DNA from: Nereida sp024640765
Lineage (GTDB): Bacteria; Pseudomonadota; Alphaproteobacteria; Rhodobacterales; Rhodobacteraceae
Assembly: GCA_024640765.1 (NCBI GenBank)
Contig: JAHEEK010000001.1
Span: 62,001-126,000 of the forward strand
DNA length: 64,000 nt
Reading direction: 5' to 3'
How positions within the stretch are numbered: the first letter of the stretch is position 1; each line of letters opens with the position of its first letter. The position numbers and the translations under genes are program-made. The notes beneath the pieces are model-generated. The model was not told the origin of the DNA and ran no database searches. It was given only the letters and a program-made list of their open reading frames with translations. This document shows positions 52,904 to 61,948 of this stretch, in pieces.

Positions 52904-53614
52904 TTACCCGTTGAATAGCCGTGCGTAATCTTGAGACGCAAGTTTGCGGGCGGCTTCTTTTTGCGCAAATGGTTTCAATTTTTGGCCATGTTGGCTCAGG
53001 AAATTATGCACGCGGGGGCTGTCATGTTTTGACAACTCGCGAAGCCACCATGCGATTGCTTTTTGAATAAACGGCTCATGATCCGACGCCAATTTAGCAG
53101 CCCAGCCCAACACTTGGTCGCGCACTGCCAATTCGGCCTCTTTAGGGGTATTTTGCTTGGTCCAAGGTAGTGTCATGACTAATGCAGCACGGCGCGTCCA
53201 GATGTGATCTGATGTGACCCATGGGACAAGGTCCTCTACGCGATTCGGGCCCCATACCAGACGTTTTTGTCCTGCGACGGAAACGGCGTCGGTGATTGCC
53301 CAGCAGTCAAATTCTGGAATCCACGACTTGATTAAAGCCCATGCTTCGGGGTCGTCCGGACGGATACGGGCTTGGGTCAAAAGTTTTGCCGCAGCGATGC
53401 GCCCTTCGAATGAGTTGCTGTCCCAAAGTGCGGCACATACCGCGAGCCGCTCGTCCAGCGAACATGCCGCCCGCCATTCCTTGCACAGCGTTTCGATAAC
53501 CGGTGCGGGAACCCCCAGATAGGGGCGCGCAACTTTGTGATAGCCCCGCATTTTAAGGGCTTCAGCTTCGTCACTATGAGCGTTTAAGGCCTCAATGGCG
53601 GCTTGGGGTGTCAT
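52904..53614 (-). CDS. DNA alkylation repair protein (AlkD-like)
   Basis: 236 residues, all-helical HEAT-like repeat protein. Family blocks: MRGYHKVARPYLGVPAP near the N-terminus, WDSNSFEGRIAAAKLL, NWDC-like FDCWAITDAVS, RRAALVMTLPW and HEPFIQKAIAWWLRELSKHD. AlkD-type glycosylases remove 3- and 7-alkylpurines without base flipping. It is 2 bases downstream of glmS and so belongs to the glmU-glmS transcript, an unrelated function carried along. Confidence 0.87.
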   Translation of the reverse strand: MTPQAAIEALNAHSDEAEALKMRGYHKVARPYLGVPAPVIETLCKEWRAACSLDERLAVCAALWDSNSFEGRIAAAKLLTQARIRPDDPEAWALIKSWIPEFDCWAITDAVSVAGQKRLVWGPNRVEDLVPWVTSDHIWTRRAALVMTLPWTKQNTPKEAELAVRDQVLGWAAKLASDHEPFIQKAIAWWLRELSKHDSPRVHNFLSQHGQKLKPFAQKEAARKLASQDYARLFNG

Positions 53615-53616
53615 GT

Positions 53617-55431
53617 TTATTCCACTGTCACAGATTTAGCGAGATTGCGGGGTTGGTCCACGTCGGTCCCCTTGGCGATGGCCGTGTGATACGCAATTTG
53701 TTGGGCTGGTATCGCATAGAGTAGCGGAGCCAGTGCGTCGTCTACTTCGGGTAGGATCAGGGTTTCCCAAACCCCTTCGCCCGCTTGCTGTGCGCCTGCA
53801 TTATCAGTGATCAACAATACTTTGCCACCTCGGGCCATGACTTCTTGCATATTGCTGATGGTTTTGTCGAATAGCGCATCACTTGGGGCGAACACGATCA
53901 CGGGCGTCTTTTCATCCACCAACGCGATGGGGCCGTGTTTTAGTTCACCCGATGCATAACCTTCGGCGTGTATATAACTGATTTCTTTGAGTTTTAGCGC
54001 ACCTTCAAGGGCCAATGGGAACATTGCGCCACGAGCCAAAAACAGAATATCCGTGGCCGATGCCAGTTTACGGCTGACGGCTTTTACCGCGCTACTGCCA
54101 GCCAAGGCGACATTCATCAGGCCCGGAACAGTATGTAGCTGATCCAGCCTCTCTGCCAGCTGTTCTGCGGTCAGGTGGCCGCGTTGGCGGGCAGCATGCA
54201 GCGCCATGACCAACAAAACCGTCAGTTGACAGGTGAAGCCTTTGGTTGAGGCAACGCTGATCTCGGTGCCCGCAAGAATAGGCAGGCTGATGTCCGCTTC
54301 ACGGCTGATGCTGGATTCCGCAACATTGACCACAGACACGATCTGATCGGCGTTTTCTTTGGCGTAGCGAAGCGCGGCCAATGTGTCGGCGGTCTCGCCA
54401 GACTGGCTTACAAAAAGCGCAACTGTGCCGCCTGTCATCGGGGGCTCGCGGTATCTGAACTCAGACGCGACATCCACTTCAACGGGCAAGCGGGCGACCT
54501 GTTCGAACCAGTATTTCGCAGTGAGGCAGGCAAGGTAAGCGGTACCACAGGCCACCATTGTAAGCCGCTCAATTTTGGTGAAATCCAGCTCTGTCGGCAG
54601 TTGTATCGCGCCGCCGCGGACGTAATGGTTCAACGCATTGCCAACCACAGATGGTTGCTCTGCGATTTCTTTGGACATGAAGTGTTTGTGCCCACCTTTT
54701 TCGACCTGTGCGGTATCGATTTGAATGGTGCGCTTTTCGCGATTGGCAAGTATGTTGTTGACGTCGCGGATTTCAAGGCTCGTGCGGGTCAATACGGCCC
54801 AATCACCTTCCTCAAGGTACGTGATCTGATCGGTCATGGGGGCCAGAGCAATTGCATCAGACCCCACAAACATCTCGCCGTCGCCGTGCCCAATCGCGAG
54901 GGGCGAGCCCTTGCGGGCGACAACAATTAGGTCTTCCTCACCTTCAAACAAAAAACAAAGCGCGAAAGCGCCGCGCAGTTTATCGATGGTTGCTTTCGCG
55001 GCTTGAACGGGCGCCATTCCTTGGTCGATGTGCAGTTGCGCAAGCAGGGCGATGGTTTCTGTATCGGTGTCAGTGACAAAACCGATACCATTCTGGGCCA
55101 GCTCGGCGCGTAACTCTGCAAAGTTTTCAACGATACCGTTATGAACGACCGCAACCCGCGGGGTCATATGCGGGTGGGCGTTTTTCACTGACGGTGCGCC
55201 GTGGGTCGCCCACCGGGTGTGGCCGATGCCGGATTTGCCGGCCAGCGGTTCATGCACCAGCAAATCTGCGAGGTTAATCAATTTGCCGACCGCGCGCCGC
55301 CGATCAAGGATGTCGCCGTTTACCGTTGCAATGCCCGCGCTGTCATAGCCACGATATTCCAAGCGTCGCAGCGCATCGACGAGGATAGGTGCGGCTTCGT
55401 GATTGCCAAGGATACCAATAATACCACACAT
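53617..55431 (-). CDS. glmS: Glucosamine-6-phosphate synthase GlmS
   Basis: 604 residues. Starts MCGIIGILG with the N-terminal nucleophile Cys2 of the glutaminase domain (about 1-240: HTRWATHGAPS, VVHNGIVENF, SDTDTET-like). Two SIS sugar-isomerase domains follow (GTAYLACLTAKYWFE, VSQSGETADTLAALR, LARGAMFPLALEGALKLKE) and the C-terminus is DQPRNLAKSVTVE. It makes glucosamine-6-phosphate from fructose-6-phosphate and glutamine, the entry to UDP-GlcNAc. It begins 2 bases after glmU ends. Confidence 0.96.
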   Translation of the reverse strand: MCGIIGILGNHEAAPILVDALRRLEYRGYDSAGIATVNGDILDRRRAVGKLINLADLLVHEPLAGKSGIGHTRWATHGAPSVKNAHPHMTPRVAVVHNGIVENFAELRAELAQNGIGFVTDTDTETIALLAQLHIDQGMAPVQAAKATIDKLRGAFALCFLFEGEEDLIVVARKGSPLAIGHGDGEMFVGSDAIALAPMTDQITYLEEGDWAVLTRTSLEIRDVNNILANREKRTIQIDTAQVEKGGHKHFMSKEIAEQPSVVGNALNHYVRGGAIQLPTELDFTKIERLTMVACGTAYLACLTAKYWFEQVARLPVEVDVASEFRYREPPMTGGTVALFVSQSGETADTLAALRYAKENADQIVSVVNVAESSISREADISLPILAGTEISVASTKGFTCQLTVLLVMALHAARQRGHLTAEQLAERLDQLHTVPGLMNVALAGSSAVKAVSRKLASATDILFLARGAMFPLALEGALKLKEISYIHAEGYASGELKHGPIALVDEKTPVIVFAPSDALFDKTISNMQEVMARGGKVLLITDNAGAQQAGEGVWETLILPEVDDALAPLLYAIPAQQIAYHTAIAKGTDVDQPRNLAKSVTVE

Positions 55432-55433
55432 CG

Positions 55434-56786
55434 TTATTTGCCCTCGCTTCGTTTGGCTTTGGCGGCGCGGAGTTTATCCATCAAACGCTTACCTAGGCCC
55501 GTCTTGTTGTCTTGTTTTGCCCGTGCAATCGCCAAATCAGCGTCTGGTACGTCTTGGGTGATGACAGAGCCACTCGCGGTCATTGCATCCGCGCCAACAC
55601 GCACGGGGGCTACAAGCATCGTGTTCGAGCCGATGAAAGCCCGCGCGCCAATGTCGGTGTGGTGTTTGAATACGCCGTCATAGTTACAGGTGATTGTGCC
55701 CGCGCCCAAGTTTGCCGCAGCGCCGATGGACGCATCGCCCACGTAGGACAAATGGTTCACCTTCGCGCCCGTCTCGAGGATTGCGTTTTTGATCTCAACG
55801 AAATTGCCCACTTTAACGTCTTCGCCCAACTCAGCTCCTGGTCTTAGGCGCGCGTAAGGTCCGACCACAGCGCCGGAGCTGATGTGGCAGCCCTCAAGGT
55901 GTGAAAAGGCGCGAATACGTGCACCGCTTTCCACCGACACGCCGTTGCCGAAAACGACGTTCGGCTCAATTACCGTGTCGCGCCCGATGAAGGTATCATG
56001 TGCGAAAATAACGGTATCAGGTGCTTGAAGGGTGACACCGTTGTCAAAAGCCTCAAGACGTTTGAGGTTCTGAAAGATGGCCTCTGCTCGGGCCAATTCG
56101 GCGCGCGAATTGACGCCCATGGTTTCTTCTTCATCACAGATCACGATACCCGCGCTGCGACCTGATTGGCGGGCAATGCTAACGATGTCCGTGAGGTAAT
56201 ACTCGCCACTGGCATTATCATTTCCAACCGCTTCAATCAGCTCAAACAGTACTTTTGCATCAGCGCAGACCACCCCTGAATTGCATAGGCTGATCCGACG
56301 CTCTTGCGGGCTTGCGTCCTTGAACTCAACGATCCGCTCAAGGCTGTCACCGTCCGTGACAAGGCGGCCGTATGTGGCAGGGTCCTCGGCGTCAAAACCC
56401 AAAACAACCACATCTGAGGTCGCGCGCGCGTCAATCATTGCCTCAAGGGTTTGCGCTGAAATGAACGGTGTATCTCCGTACAAAACGATTGCATTGCCTT
56501 CAAACGAGCCCAGAATATCTTTGGCTTGCGCAACGGCGTGTGCGGTGCCCAGTTGCTCTTTTTGCAGCACGACTTGGGTCATCGGGTTCCAGTCCAGCGC
56601 ACCTGCTTCAACCACATCAGCTCCGTGTCCCGCCACGACAACGATGCGCGATGGTTCAAGTTCTTCGCCAGCCTTTATCGCGTGCACCAACATTGGCGCA
56701 CCGCCAATTTCATGTATCACTTTGGGCAAATTTGATTGCATGCGGGTGCCTTTCCCGGCGCCAAGAATTATTAATGCTACTGCCAT
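55434..56786 (-). CDS. glmU: Bifunctional GlcN-1-P acetyltransferase / UDP-GlcNAc pyrophosphorylase GlmU
   Basis: 450 residues. The N-terminal uridyltransferase domain opens with LGAGKGTRMQSNLPKV and has LYGDTPFISAQTL. The C-terminal half is a left-handed beta helix of hexapeptide repeats (about 250-430) with GNFVEIKNAILETGAK, HLSYVGDASIG and GAGTITCNYDGV, the acetyltransferase site. It makes UDP-GlcNAc for peptidoglycan and lipid A, so it feeds the mur genes and lpxC of this window. First gene of a glmU-glmS-AlkD-like unit. Confidence 0.96.
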   Translation of the reverse strand: MAVALIILGAGKGTRMQSNLPKVIHEIGGAPMLVHAIKAGEELEPSRIVVVAGHGADVVEAGALDWNPMTQVVLQKEQLGTAHAVAQAKDILGSFEGNAIVLYGDTPFISAQTLEAMIDARATSDVVVLGFDAEDPATYGRLVTDGDSLERIVEFKDASPQERRISLCNSGVVCADAKVLFELIEAVGNDNASGEYYLTDIVSIARQSGRSAGIVICDEEETMGVNSRAELARAEAIFQNLKRLEAFDNGVTLQAPDTVIFAHDTFIGRDTVIEPNVVFGNGVSVESGARIRAFSHLEGCHISSGAVVGPYARLRPGAELGEDVKVGNFVEIKNAILETGAKVNHLSYVGDASIGAAANLGAGTITCNYDGVFKHHTDIGARAFIGSNTMLVAPVRVGADAMTASGSVITQDVPDADLAIARAKQDNKTGLGKRLMDKLRAAKAKRSEGK

Positions 56787-56918
56787 GTTTCTTTTCTACT
56801 CTAGCCAACGCCTTTGGCTCGTTTTATCCGTTCAAGGGTGGGGCGCAAGGGGGCGGCCCGTCACATGACGCTTCAAGACCGTAACACACCCCACGCTCAG
56901 CTTTGAAAGGCGCCCGTG

Positions 56919-57590
56919 ATGCAAACAGTAATTTTCGATTTGGACGGAACATTAGCGGACACCAGTGGGGACCTGATCGCGGCGGCCAATGCCTGCTTTT
57001 TGGATCTGGGGTGGGGCGGTTTGTTGGACCCTGTCCGTGACGCTGGCACAGCGTTGCGCGGTGGTCGCGCGATGCTGACGTTAGGGTTTGAGCGAAAGGG
57101 CGCCGAAGGGCAGGCCGCTGCTTCAGATATGGACGCACATTATCAAAAGCTGTTGACCCATTACGGCACGAATATTGATACCCATACCACGCTTTACCCT
57201 CATGCGATGGAGGCTATCGGAAACCTGAAGGCGGAAGGCTACCGCGTGGGTATCTGCACGAATAAACCCGAAGGCCTCGCGCGTTTGTTGTTGACCCGTC
57301 TTGGTGTGCTGAAAGAATTTCATTCGCTGATTGGCGCAGACACGCTGCCTACGCGCAAACCTGACACCGCGCCCTATGTGGCGGCGGTTGAGCAAGCGGG
57401 TGGCTCGGTCGAAAAATCATTGTTGGTCGGTGACACGATGACTGATAGGCAGACCAGCCTGAATGCGGGCGTCGCATCTGTATTGGTCACTTTCGGACCC
57501 GGCGCTGAGGACGTTAAAGCCATGGACCCCGAAGCGCTGTTGTCAGATTACCGCCACCTGCGATCTGTGGTCAGCTCACTTATCGGCTAG
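56919..57590 (+). CDS. gph: HAD-family phosphatase, phosphoglycolate phosphatase-like
   Basis: 223 residues from the ATG at 56919 (GAAAGG upstream); an adjacent GTG at 56916 is possible. HAD motif I is FDLDGTLADT (6-15), motif II ICTNKPE, motif III in the TRKPDTAPY region and motif IV VGDTMTDRQTSLNAG. The helical cap (about 18-85) is the type found in Gph and related enzymes. Removal of 2-phosphoglycolate is the likely role, but HAD substrates are hard to predict. Divergent from glmU across 132 bases. Confidence 0.82.
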   Translation: MQTVIFDLDGTLADTSGDLIAAANACFLDLGWGGLLDPVRDAGTALRGGRAMLTLGFERKGAEGQAAASDMDAHYQKLLTHYGTNIDTHTTLYPHAMEAIGNLKAEGYRVGICTNKPEGLARLLLTRLGVLKEFHSLIGADTLPTRKPDTAPYVAAVEQAGGSVEKSLLVGDTMTDRQTSLNAGVASVLVTFGPGAEDVKAMDPEALLSDYRHLRSVVSSLIG

Positions 57591-57643
57591 ACCTGCGGCG
57601 AATGGTGCTTGACGGCGCGGCAACAGTTTGCCCATCTGTGAAT

Positions 57644-58855
57644 ATGACAAAGCACACCCCACAACCCGCCACGCCTGATGTTTTTACTGGTGCGTTTACG
57701 CAGCAAGAACCGATCCCTCAGGAAGGCATTGATGCAGCGTTGGCCGTGCTGAATGGTGGGCGCTTGCACCGCTATAACACCCACGGTGATGAGATTGCCG
57801 AAACTGCGCTGCTCGAAGAAGAGTTCGCTGCACAATTGGGGTCAAAATACTGTTTGTCTTGTGCCTCTGGCGGATACGCCATGGCCACAGCAATGCGAGC
57901 CTGTGGTGTTAAGGCGGGGGATAAGGTCCTTACCAACGCGTTTACCCTGGCACCTGTGCCCGGCGCGATTGCTAGTCTGGGTGCTACGCCAATTTTTGTG
58001 GGCGTAGGCGAGGACCTGAAGATTGATCTTGGTGACCTTGCGGCCAAGATTGATCAGGCTGATGTTCTGTTGCTGTCACATATGCGCGGCCACATTTGCG
58101 ATATGGACCGCCTTATGCAGATTTGTGACGCTGCCGGTGTGAAAGTGATTGAAGACTGTGCGCACACTATGGGGGCCAAGTGGAAAGACACTTATTCTGG
58201 TCGCCACGGGGTGATGGGGTGCTATTCAACGCAGACCTATAAGCACGTCAATTCGGGTGAGGGCGGGCTGTTGATCAGTGACGATCCTGATCTGATGGCT
58301 CGTGCGATTATGCTGTCGGGGTCTTACATGCTTTATACGCGTCACCGCGCAGCACCGCCCCCCGAAGCGTTCGAGCAAGTGCGTCTGCATACCCCGAACA
58401 TTTCCGGCCGGATGGATAACTTGCGTGCGGCCATCCTGCGCCCACAATTGCGTGATCTTGATGCACAGGCAAAACGTTGGAACGACCGCTACAAGGTTCT
58501 GGAAGACGGGCTGTCGGGCGCAAACAGACTTACCTTGATTAATCGCCCTGCGAACGAGCACTATGTGGCGTCATCATTTCAGTTTTTGTTGCTGGATTGG
58601 GCTGATGCCGAGATCGTTGATTTTGTAACGCGTTGTGCTGCGCGTGGGGTCGAGCTTAAGTGGTTTGGCGCAGATGATCCTGTGGCTTTCACCAGTAAAT
58701 ACGACAGCTGGAAATACGCTAACCCGACGCCGATGCCCGCCACGGACCGTGTGTTGAAGGGCGTGATGGATATGCGTTTGCCGCTGACGTTCTCGCTTGA
58801 GGATTGCGCGCAGATTGCACGCATTATCCGTGAAGAAGTCGCCATCAGCGCCTAA
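57644..58855 (+). CDS. DegT/DnrJ/EryC1-family PLP aminotransferase
   Basis: 403 residues from the ATG at 57644; an ATG at 57602 would add 14, and neither has a clear ribosome site. Fold type I PLP enzyme: the cofactor-anchoring region is CASGGYAMATAMRAC, the Asp that contacts the pyridine ring is in VIEDCAHTMGAKW, and the Schiff-base lysine is Lys200 in QTYKHVNSGEGG. Such enzymes usually aminate nucleotide-linked keto sugars, or form 3-amino-5-hydroxybenzoate. No sugar-nucleotide genes accompany it; it stands between gph and the nuo operon, so the substrate is open. Confidence 0.88.
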   Translation: MTKHTPQPATPDVFTGAFTQQEPIPQEGIDAALAVLNGGRLHRYNTHGDEIAETALLEEEFAAQLGSKYCLSCASGGYAMATAMRACGVKAGDKVLTNAFTLAPVPGAIASLGATPIFVGVGEDLKIDLGDLAAKIDQADVLLLSHMRGHICDMDRLMQICDAAGVKVIEDCAHTMGAKWKDTYSGRHGVMGCYSTQTYKHVNSGEGGLLISDDPDLMARAIMLSGSYMLYTRHRAAPPPEAFEQVRLHTPNISGRMDNLRAAILRPQLRDLDAQAKRWNDRYKVLEDGLSGANRLTLINRPANEHYVASSFQFLLLDWADAEIVDFVTRCAARGVELKWFGADDPVAFTSKYDSWKYANPTPMPATDRVLKGVMDMRLPLTFSLEDCAQIARIIREEVAISA

Positions 58856-58992
58856 GATTTTTATCCGCGCTGTGCGTGGTGCCTACGGCAAGAACGGGAT
58901 AGATACATCAAGCCACGTGTCAGCGCGACAATTCGCCAAAACGAGTTCTAAGATAAAAGCCGCCAAATTGCGCCAAAAGCCGGTCCAAGGCG

Positions 58993-59004
58993 TTGACGCG
59001 TCAA
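58993..59004. promoter_or_regulatory. 12-base palindrome upstream of nuoA
   Basis: TTGACGCGTCAA is a perfect palindrome 79 bases before the nuoA start, in 228 gene-free bases. The left half, TTGACG, could also be a -35 box, with TAGGAC 17 bases later as a poor -10. A regulator site overlapping the nuo promoter would explain both. Inference only. Confidence 0.4.
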
Positions 59005-59069
59005 GGCAGTGGGGGTAGGACGGCCACAGCCAAAAGTCCTGTGCGTAGCACGTCTGCGCGACACATTTC

Positions 59070-59086
59070 AGGAGATGCAAACTGTG
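59070..59086 (+). promoter_or_regulatory. Ribosome binding site favouring a GTG start for nuoA
   Basis: AGGAG (59070-59074) touches the ATG at 59075 with no spacer, but sits 9 bases before a GTG at 59084 in the same frame. Normal spacing therefore supports the GTG, which also gives a typical NuoA N-terminus. Confidence 0.6.
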
Positions 59087-59464
59087 GAAACCCTTTCGAC
59101 ACAGGCCCTCGCGGGTCAGTATTTGCCCATTCTTGTGTTCCTTGCGATCGCAATCGGTTTGGGTCTTGTCTTGATCCTTGCGGCGGTTGTTGTTGCGGTG
59201 CGCAGCCCTGACCCAGAAAAAGTGTCGGCTTATGAGTGTGGATTTAATGCCTTTGACGATGCGCGGATGAAGTTCGACGTACGCTTTTACTTGGTCTCGA
59301 TTTTGTTCATCATTTTCGATTTGGAAGTGGCGTTTTTGTTCCCGTGGGCCGTGGCATTTAAGGACATTTCAATGGTCGGTTTCTGGTCCATGATGGTATT
59401 CTTGGGCGTTCTGACTGCTGGCTTTGCATATGAGTGGAAAAAGGGAGCGCTCGAATGGGAGTGA
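59084..59464 (+). CDS. nuoA: NADH-quinone oxidoreductase subunit A
   Basis: 126 residues from the GTG at 59084; a longer frame begins at 59009. Three membrane helices (about 10-37, 62-82, 90-110). The conserved loop EKVSAYECGFNAFDDARMKFDVRFYLVS, in two blocks here, carries the Cys of the quinone-channel loop. NuoA is a membrane-arm subunit of respiratory complex I, near the quinone entrance. It overlaps nuoB by 10 bases. Confidence 0.92.
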   Translation: METLSTQALAGQYLPILVFLAIAIGLGLVLILAAVVVAVRSPDPEKVSAYECGFNAFDDARMKFDVRFYLVSILFIIFDLEVAFLFPWAVAFKDISMVGFWSMMVFLGVLTAGFAYEWKKGALEWE

Positions 59465-59988
59465 TGGCCGGACCAAATACTGCAGGTTTTGACCGCGAGG
59501 TTGCGACGCAGGAATTGAACCGTGAGTTGTCCGACAAGGGCTTTCTTGTGACTTCTACCGCTGACATCATCAACTGGGCGCGCACAGGCTCGCTGCACTG
59601 GATGACGTTTGGCCTTGCTTGCTGTGCCGTTGAAATGATGCACACCGCGATGCCGCGCTATGACATGGAGCGGTTCGGCACAGCGCCGCGCGCCTCCCCG
59701 CGTCAATCCGACTTGATGATTGTTGCTGGCACGCTGACCAACAAAATGGCCCCTGCTTTGCGTAAAGTATACGATCAGATGCCAGAGCCACGTTACGTGA
59801 TCTCTATGGGTTCATGTGCCAATGGTGGCGGGTACTATCACTACAGCTATTCCGTTGTCCGTGGTTGTGACCGTATCGTCCCTGTTGATGTGTATGTACC
59901 GGGCTGCCCGCCAACGGCAGAAGCCTTGCTATATGGCATCATGCAGCTGCAACGCAAAATCCGCCGCACTGGCACGATTGTACGCTAA
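59455..59988 (+). CDS. nuoB: NADH-quinone oxidoreductase subunit B
   Basis: 177 residues from the ATG at 59455. It carries the terminal [4Fe-4S] cluster N2; ligands appear as the tandem Cys56-Cys57 (GLACCAVEMM), Cys121 (GSCANGGG) and Cys151 (VPGCPPTAE). The N-terminus MGVMAGPNTAGFDREVATQE resembles other Rhodobacterales NuoB. Another ATG at 59464 would drop three residues. It overlaps nuoA. Confidence 0.96.
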   Translation: MGVMAGPNTAGFDREVATQELNRELSDKGFLVTSTADIINWARTGSLHWMTFGLACCAVEMMHTAMPRYDMERFGTAPRASPRQSDLMIVAGTLTNKMAPALRKVYDQMPEPRYVISMGSCANGGGYYHYSYSVVRGCDRIVPVDVYVPGCPPTAEALLYGIMQLQRKIRRTGTIVR

Positions 59989-60032
59989 GAAGTTCCGACC
60001 CGAAAACGCCTGAAAGGCAAAGGAGCGATTCT

Positions 60033-60662
60033 ATGACCGCAGAAACCATGACACCCGCCGCAATGGATGAACTGGGCGCTTATATTGCTGCCAAGCGTCC
60101 TGATTGTGTGCTGTCATATTCCGTTGATTTCGGTGAGCTGAATGTGTCTGTCGCGTTGGGCAGTATTCATGGCCTGATCGATTGGCTGAAGACTGATGCT
60201 ACCTGCCGCTTTAACTCATTGGTTGATATCACAGCGGTCGATCACGTTGGTCGTGCGCGCCGGTTTGACGTGGTTTATCACTTCCTGTCCATGTACCAAA
60301 ACCACCGCATCCGCTTGAAAGTCGAAGTACGTGAGGACGACATGGTGCCATCCATCGTTGAAGTGCACCCATCGGCCAACTGGTTCGAGCGTGAAGTTTT
60401 TGACATGTTCGGCATTCTCTTTTCAGGTCACCCGGATCTACGCCGTTTGCTGACGGATTATGGTTTCCGCGGCTATCCCCTGCGCAAGGATTTCCCGACA
60501 ACTGGCTACACAGAAGTACGCTATGACGAGGCGCAAAAGCGCGTAGTTTATGAGCCTGTGTCGCTGGTGCAAGAATACCGACAGTTTGATTTCATGTCTC
60601 CCTGGGAAGGCGCGCAATACGTCATTCCCGGTGATGAGAAAGCGAAAGGAGAGGCGAAATAA
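60033..60662 (+). CDS. nuoC: NADH-quinone oxidoreductase subunit C
   Basis: 209 residues, the separate 30-kDa subunit (not fused to NuoD as in E. coli). The signature EREVFDMFGILFSGHPDLRR, then LLTDYGFRGYPLRKDFP, is clear near residues 125-160. GGAG lies 7-10 bases before the ATG. It belongs to the peripheral arm and holds no cofactor. Its TAA overlaps the nuoD ATG by one base. Confidence 0.95.
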   Translation: MTAETMTPAAMDELGAYIAAKRPDCVLSYSVDFGELNVSVALGSIHGLIDWLKTDATCRFNSLVDITAVDHVGRARRFDVVYHFLSMYQNHRIRLKVEVREDDMVPSIVEVHPSANWFEREVFDMFGILFSGHPDLRRLLTDYGFRGYPLRKDFPTTGYTEVRYDEAQKRVVYEPVSLVQEYRQFDFMSPWEGAQYVIPGDEKAKGEAK

Positions 60663-61873
60663 TGGACGGCTCCCAATTCAATGACGCCCTGACTGGCGAA
60701 CAGAAAATCCGTAACTTCAACATCAACTTCGGTCCGCAGCACCCTGCAGCGCACGGCGTGTTGCGTCTTGTGCTCGAACTTGATGGCGAGATCGTTGAGC
60801 GTTGCGACCCGCACATCGGGCTTCTGCACCGTGGCACCGAAAAGCTGATGGAAAGCCGCACTTACTTGCAAAACCTGCCGTATCTGGACCGTCTGGATTA
60901 TGTGGCACCCATGAACCAAGAGCACGCTTGGTGCTTGGCGATTGAAAAGCTGACAGGCACGGAGGTGCCTCGCCGTGCGCAGTTGATCCGTGTTCTTTAC
61001 TCCGAGATTGGCCGCGTACTTTCGCACATCTTGAACGTGACCACACAGGCTATGGACGTAGGCGCGCTTACGCCGCCGCTTTGGGGATTTGAAGAGCGTG
61101 AAAAACTCATGGTGTTTTACGAGCGCGCTTGCGGCGCACGTTTGCACGCTGCGTATTTCCGTCCAGGTGGCGTACACCAAGACCTGCCCGATGATCTCAT
61201 TGATGATATTGAGATGTGGGCAATCGAGTTTCCCAAAGTCCTCGAAGACATTGATGGTCTTTTGACCGAAAACCGTATTTTCAAGCAACGTAACGCAGAT
61301 ATTGGCGTTGTGACCGAACAAGACATCCAAGACTGGGGCTTTTCCGGTGTGATGGTTCGTGGCTCGGGGCTTGCGTGGGATTTGCGCCGCGCGCAGCCCT
61401 ATGAATGCTATGATGAATTTGAATTCCAAATTCCTGTCGGCAAAAACGGCGACTGCTACGACCGCTACCTCGTTCGGATGGAAGAGATGCGCCAGTCCGT
61501 GTCGATCATCCGCCAAGCGATTGCCAAGCTACGCGAAGCGACTGGTGACGTGATGGCCCGAGGCAAAATGACTCCGCCCAAACGTGGTGACATGAAAACC
61601 TCGATGGAAGCGCTCATCCACCACTTCAAACTCTACACCGAAGGCTTTCACGTACCTGCCGGTGAGGTCTACACCGCCGTTGAGGCCCCGAAAGGCGAGT
61701 TTGGTGTGTATCTTGTGGCTGATGGCAGCAACAAACCGTACCGGGCCAAATTACGCGCGCCGGGCTTTTTGCACCTACAAGCGATGGACTACCTCGCGTC
61801 AGGCCACCAACTTGCAGATGTTGCCGCGATTATCGGAACGATGGATATCGTTTTTGGAGAAATCGACCGCTAA
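60662..61873 (+). CDS. nuoD: NADH-quinone oxidoreductase subunit D
   Basis: 403 residues. The 49-kDa subunit that forms the quinone site with NuoB. Conserved parts: NFGPQHPAAHGVLRLVLELDGE near the N-terminus (the HPAAHG quinone-loop histidine), GLLHRGTEKLMESRTY, LDYVAPMNQEHAW and the C-terminal SGHQLADVAAIIGTMDIVFGEIDR. Begins on the nuoC stop; 75 bases before nuoE. Confidence 0.96.
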   Translation: MDGSQFNDALTGEQKIRNFNINFGPQHPAAHGVLRLVLELDGEIVERCDPHIGLLHRGTEKLMESRTYLQNLPYLDRLDYVAPMNQEHAWCLAIEKLTGTEVPRRAQLIRVLYSEIGRVLSHILNVTTQAMDVGALTPPLWGFEEREKLMVFYERACGARLHAAYFRPGGVHQDLPDDLIDDIEMWAIEFPKVLEDIDGLLTENRIFKQRNADIGVVTEQDIQDWGFSGVMVRGSGLAWDLRRAQPYECYDEFEFQIPVGKNGDCYDRYLVRMEEMRQSVSIIRQAIAKLREATGDVMARGKMTPPKRGDMKTSMEALIHHFKLYTEGFHVPAGEVYTAVEAPKGEFGVYLVADGSNKPYRAKLRAPGFLHLQAMDYLASGHQLADVAAIIGTMDIVFGEIDR

Positions 61874-61948
61874 TTCTTTTGTTTGAAAATATCCTCGCCG
61901 AAGGCTGGCGTTGCATGGCAACGTCAATAACCCGAAAAGAGACGACCC

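Noticed and set aside
60548..61516. 322-codon minus-strand frame over nuoD
   Set aside because: No recognisable motifs; nuoD on the + strand is certain.
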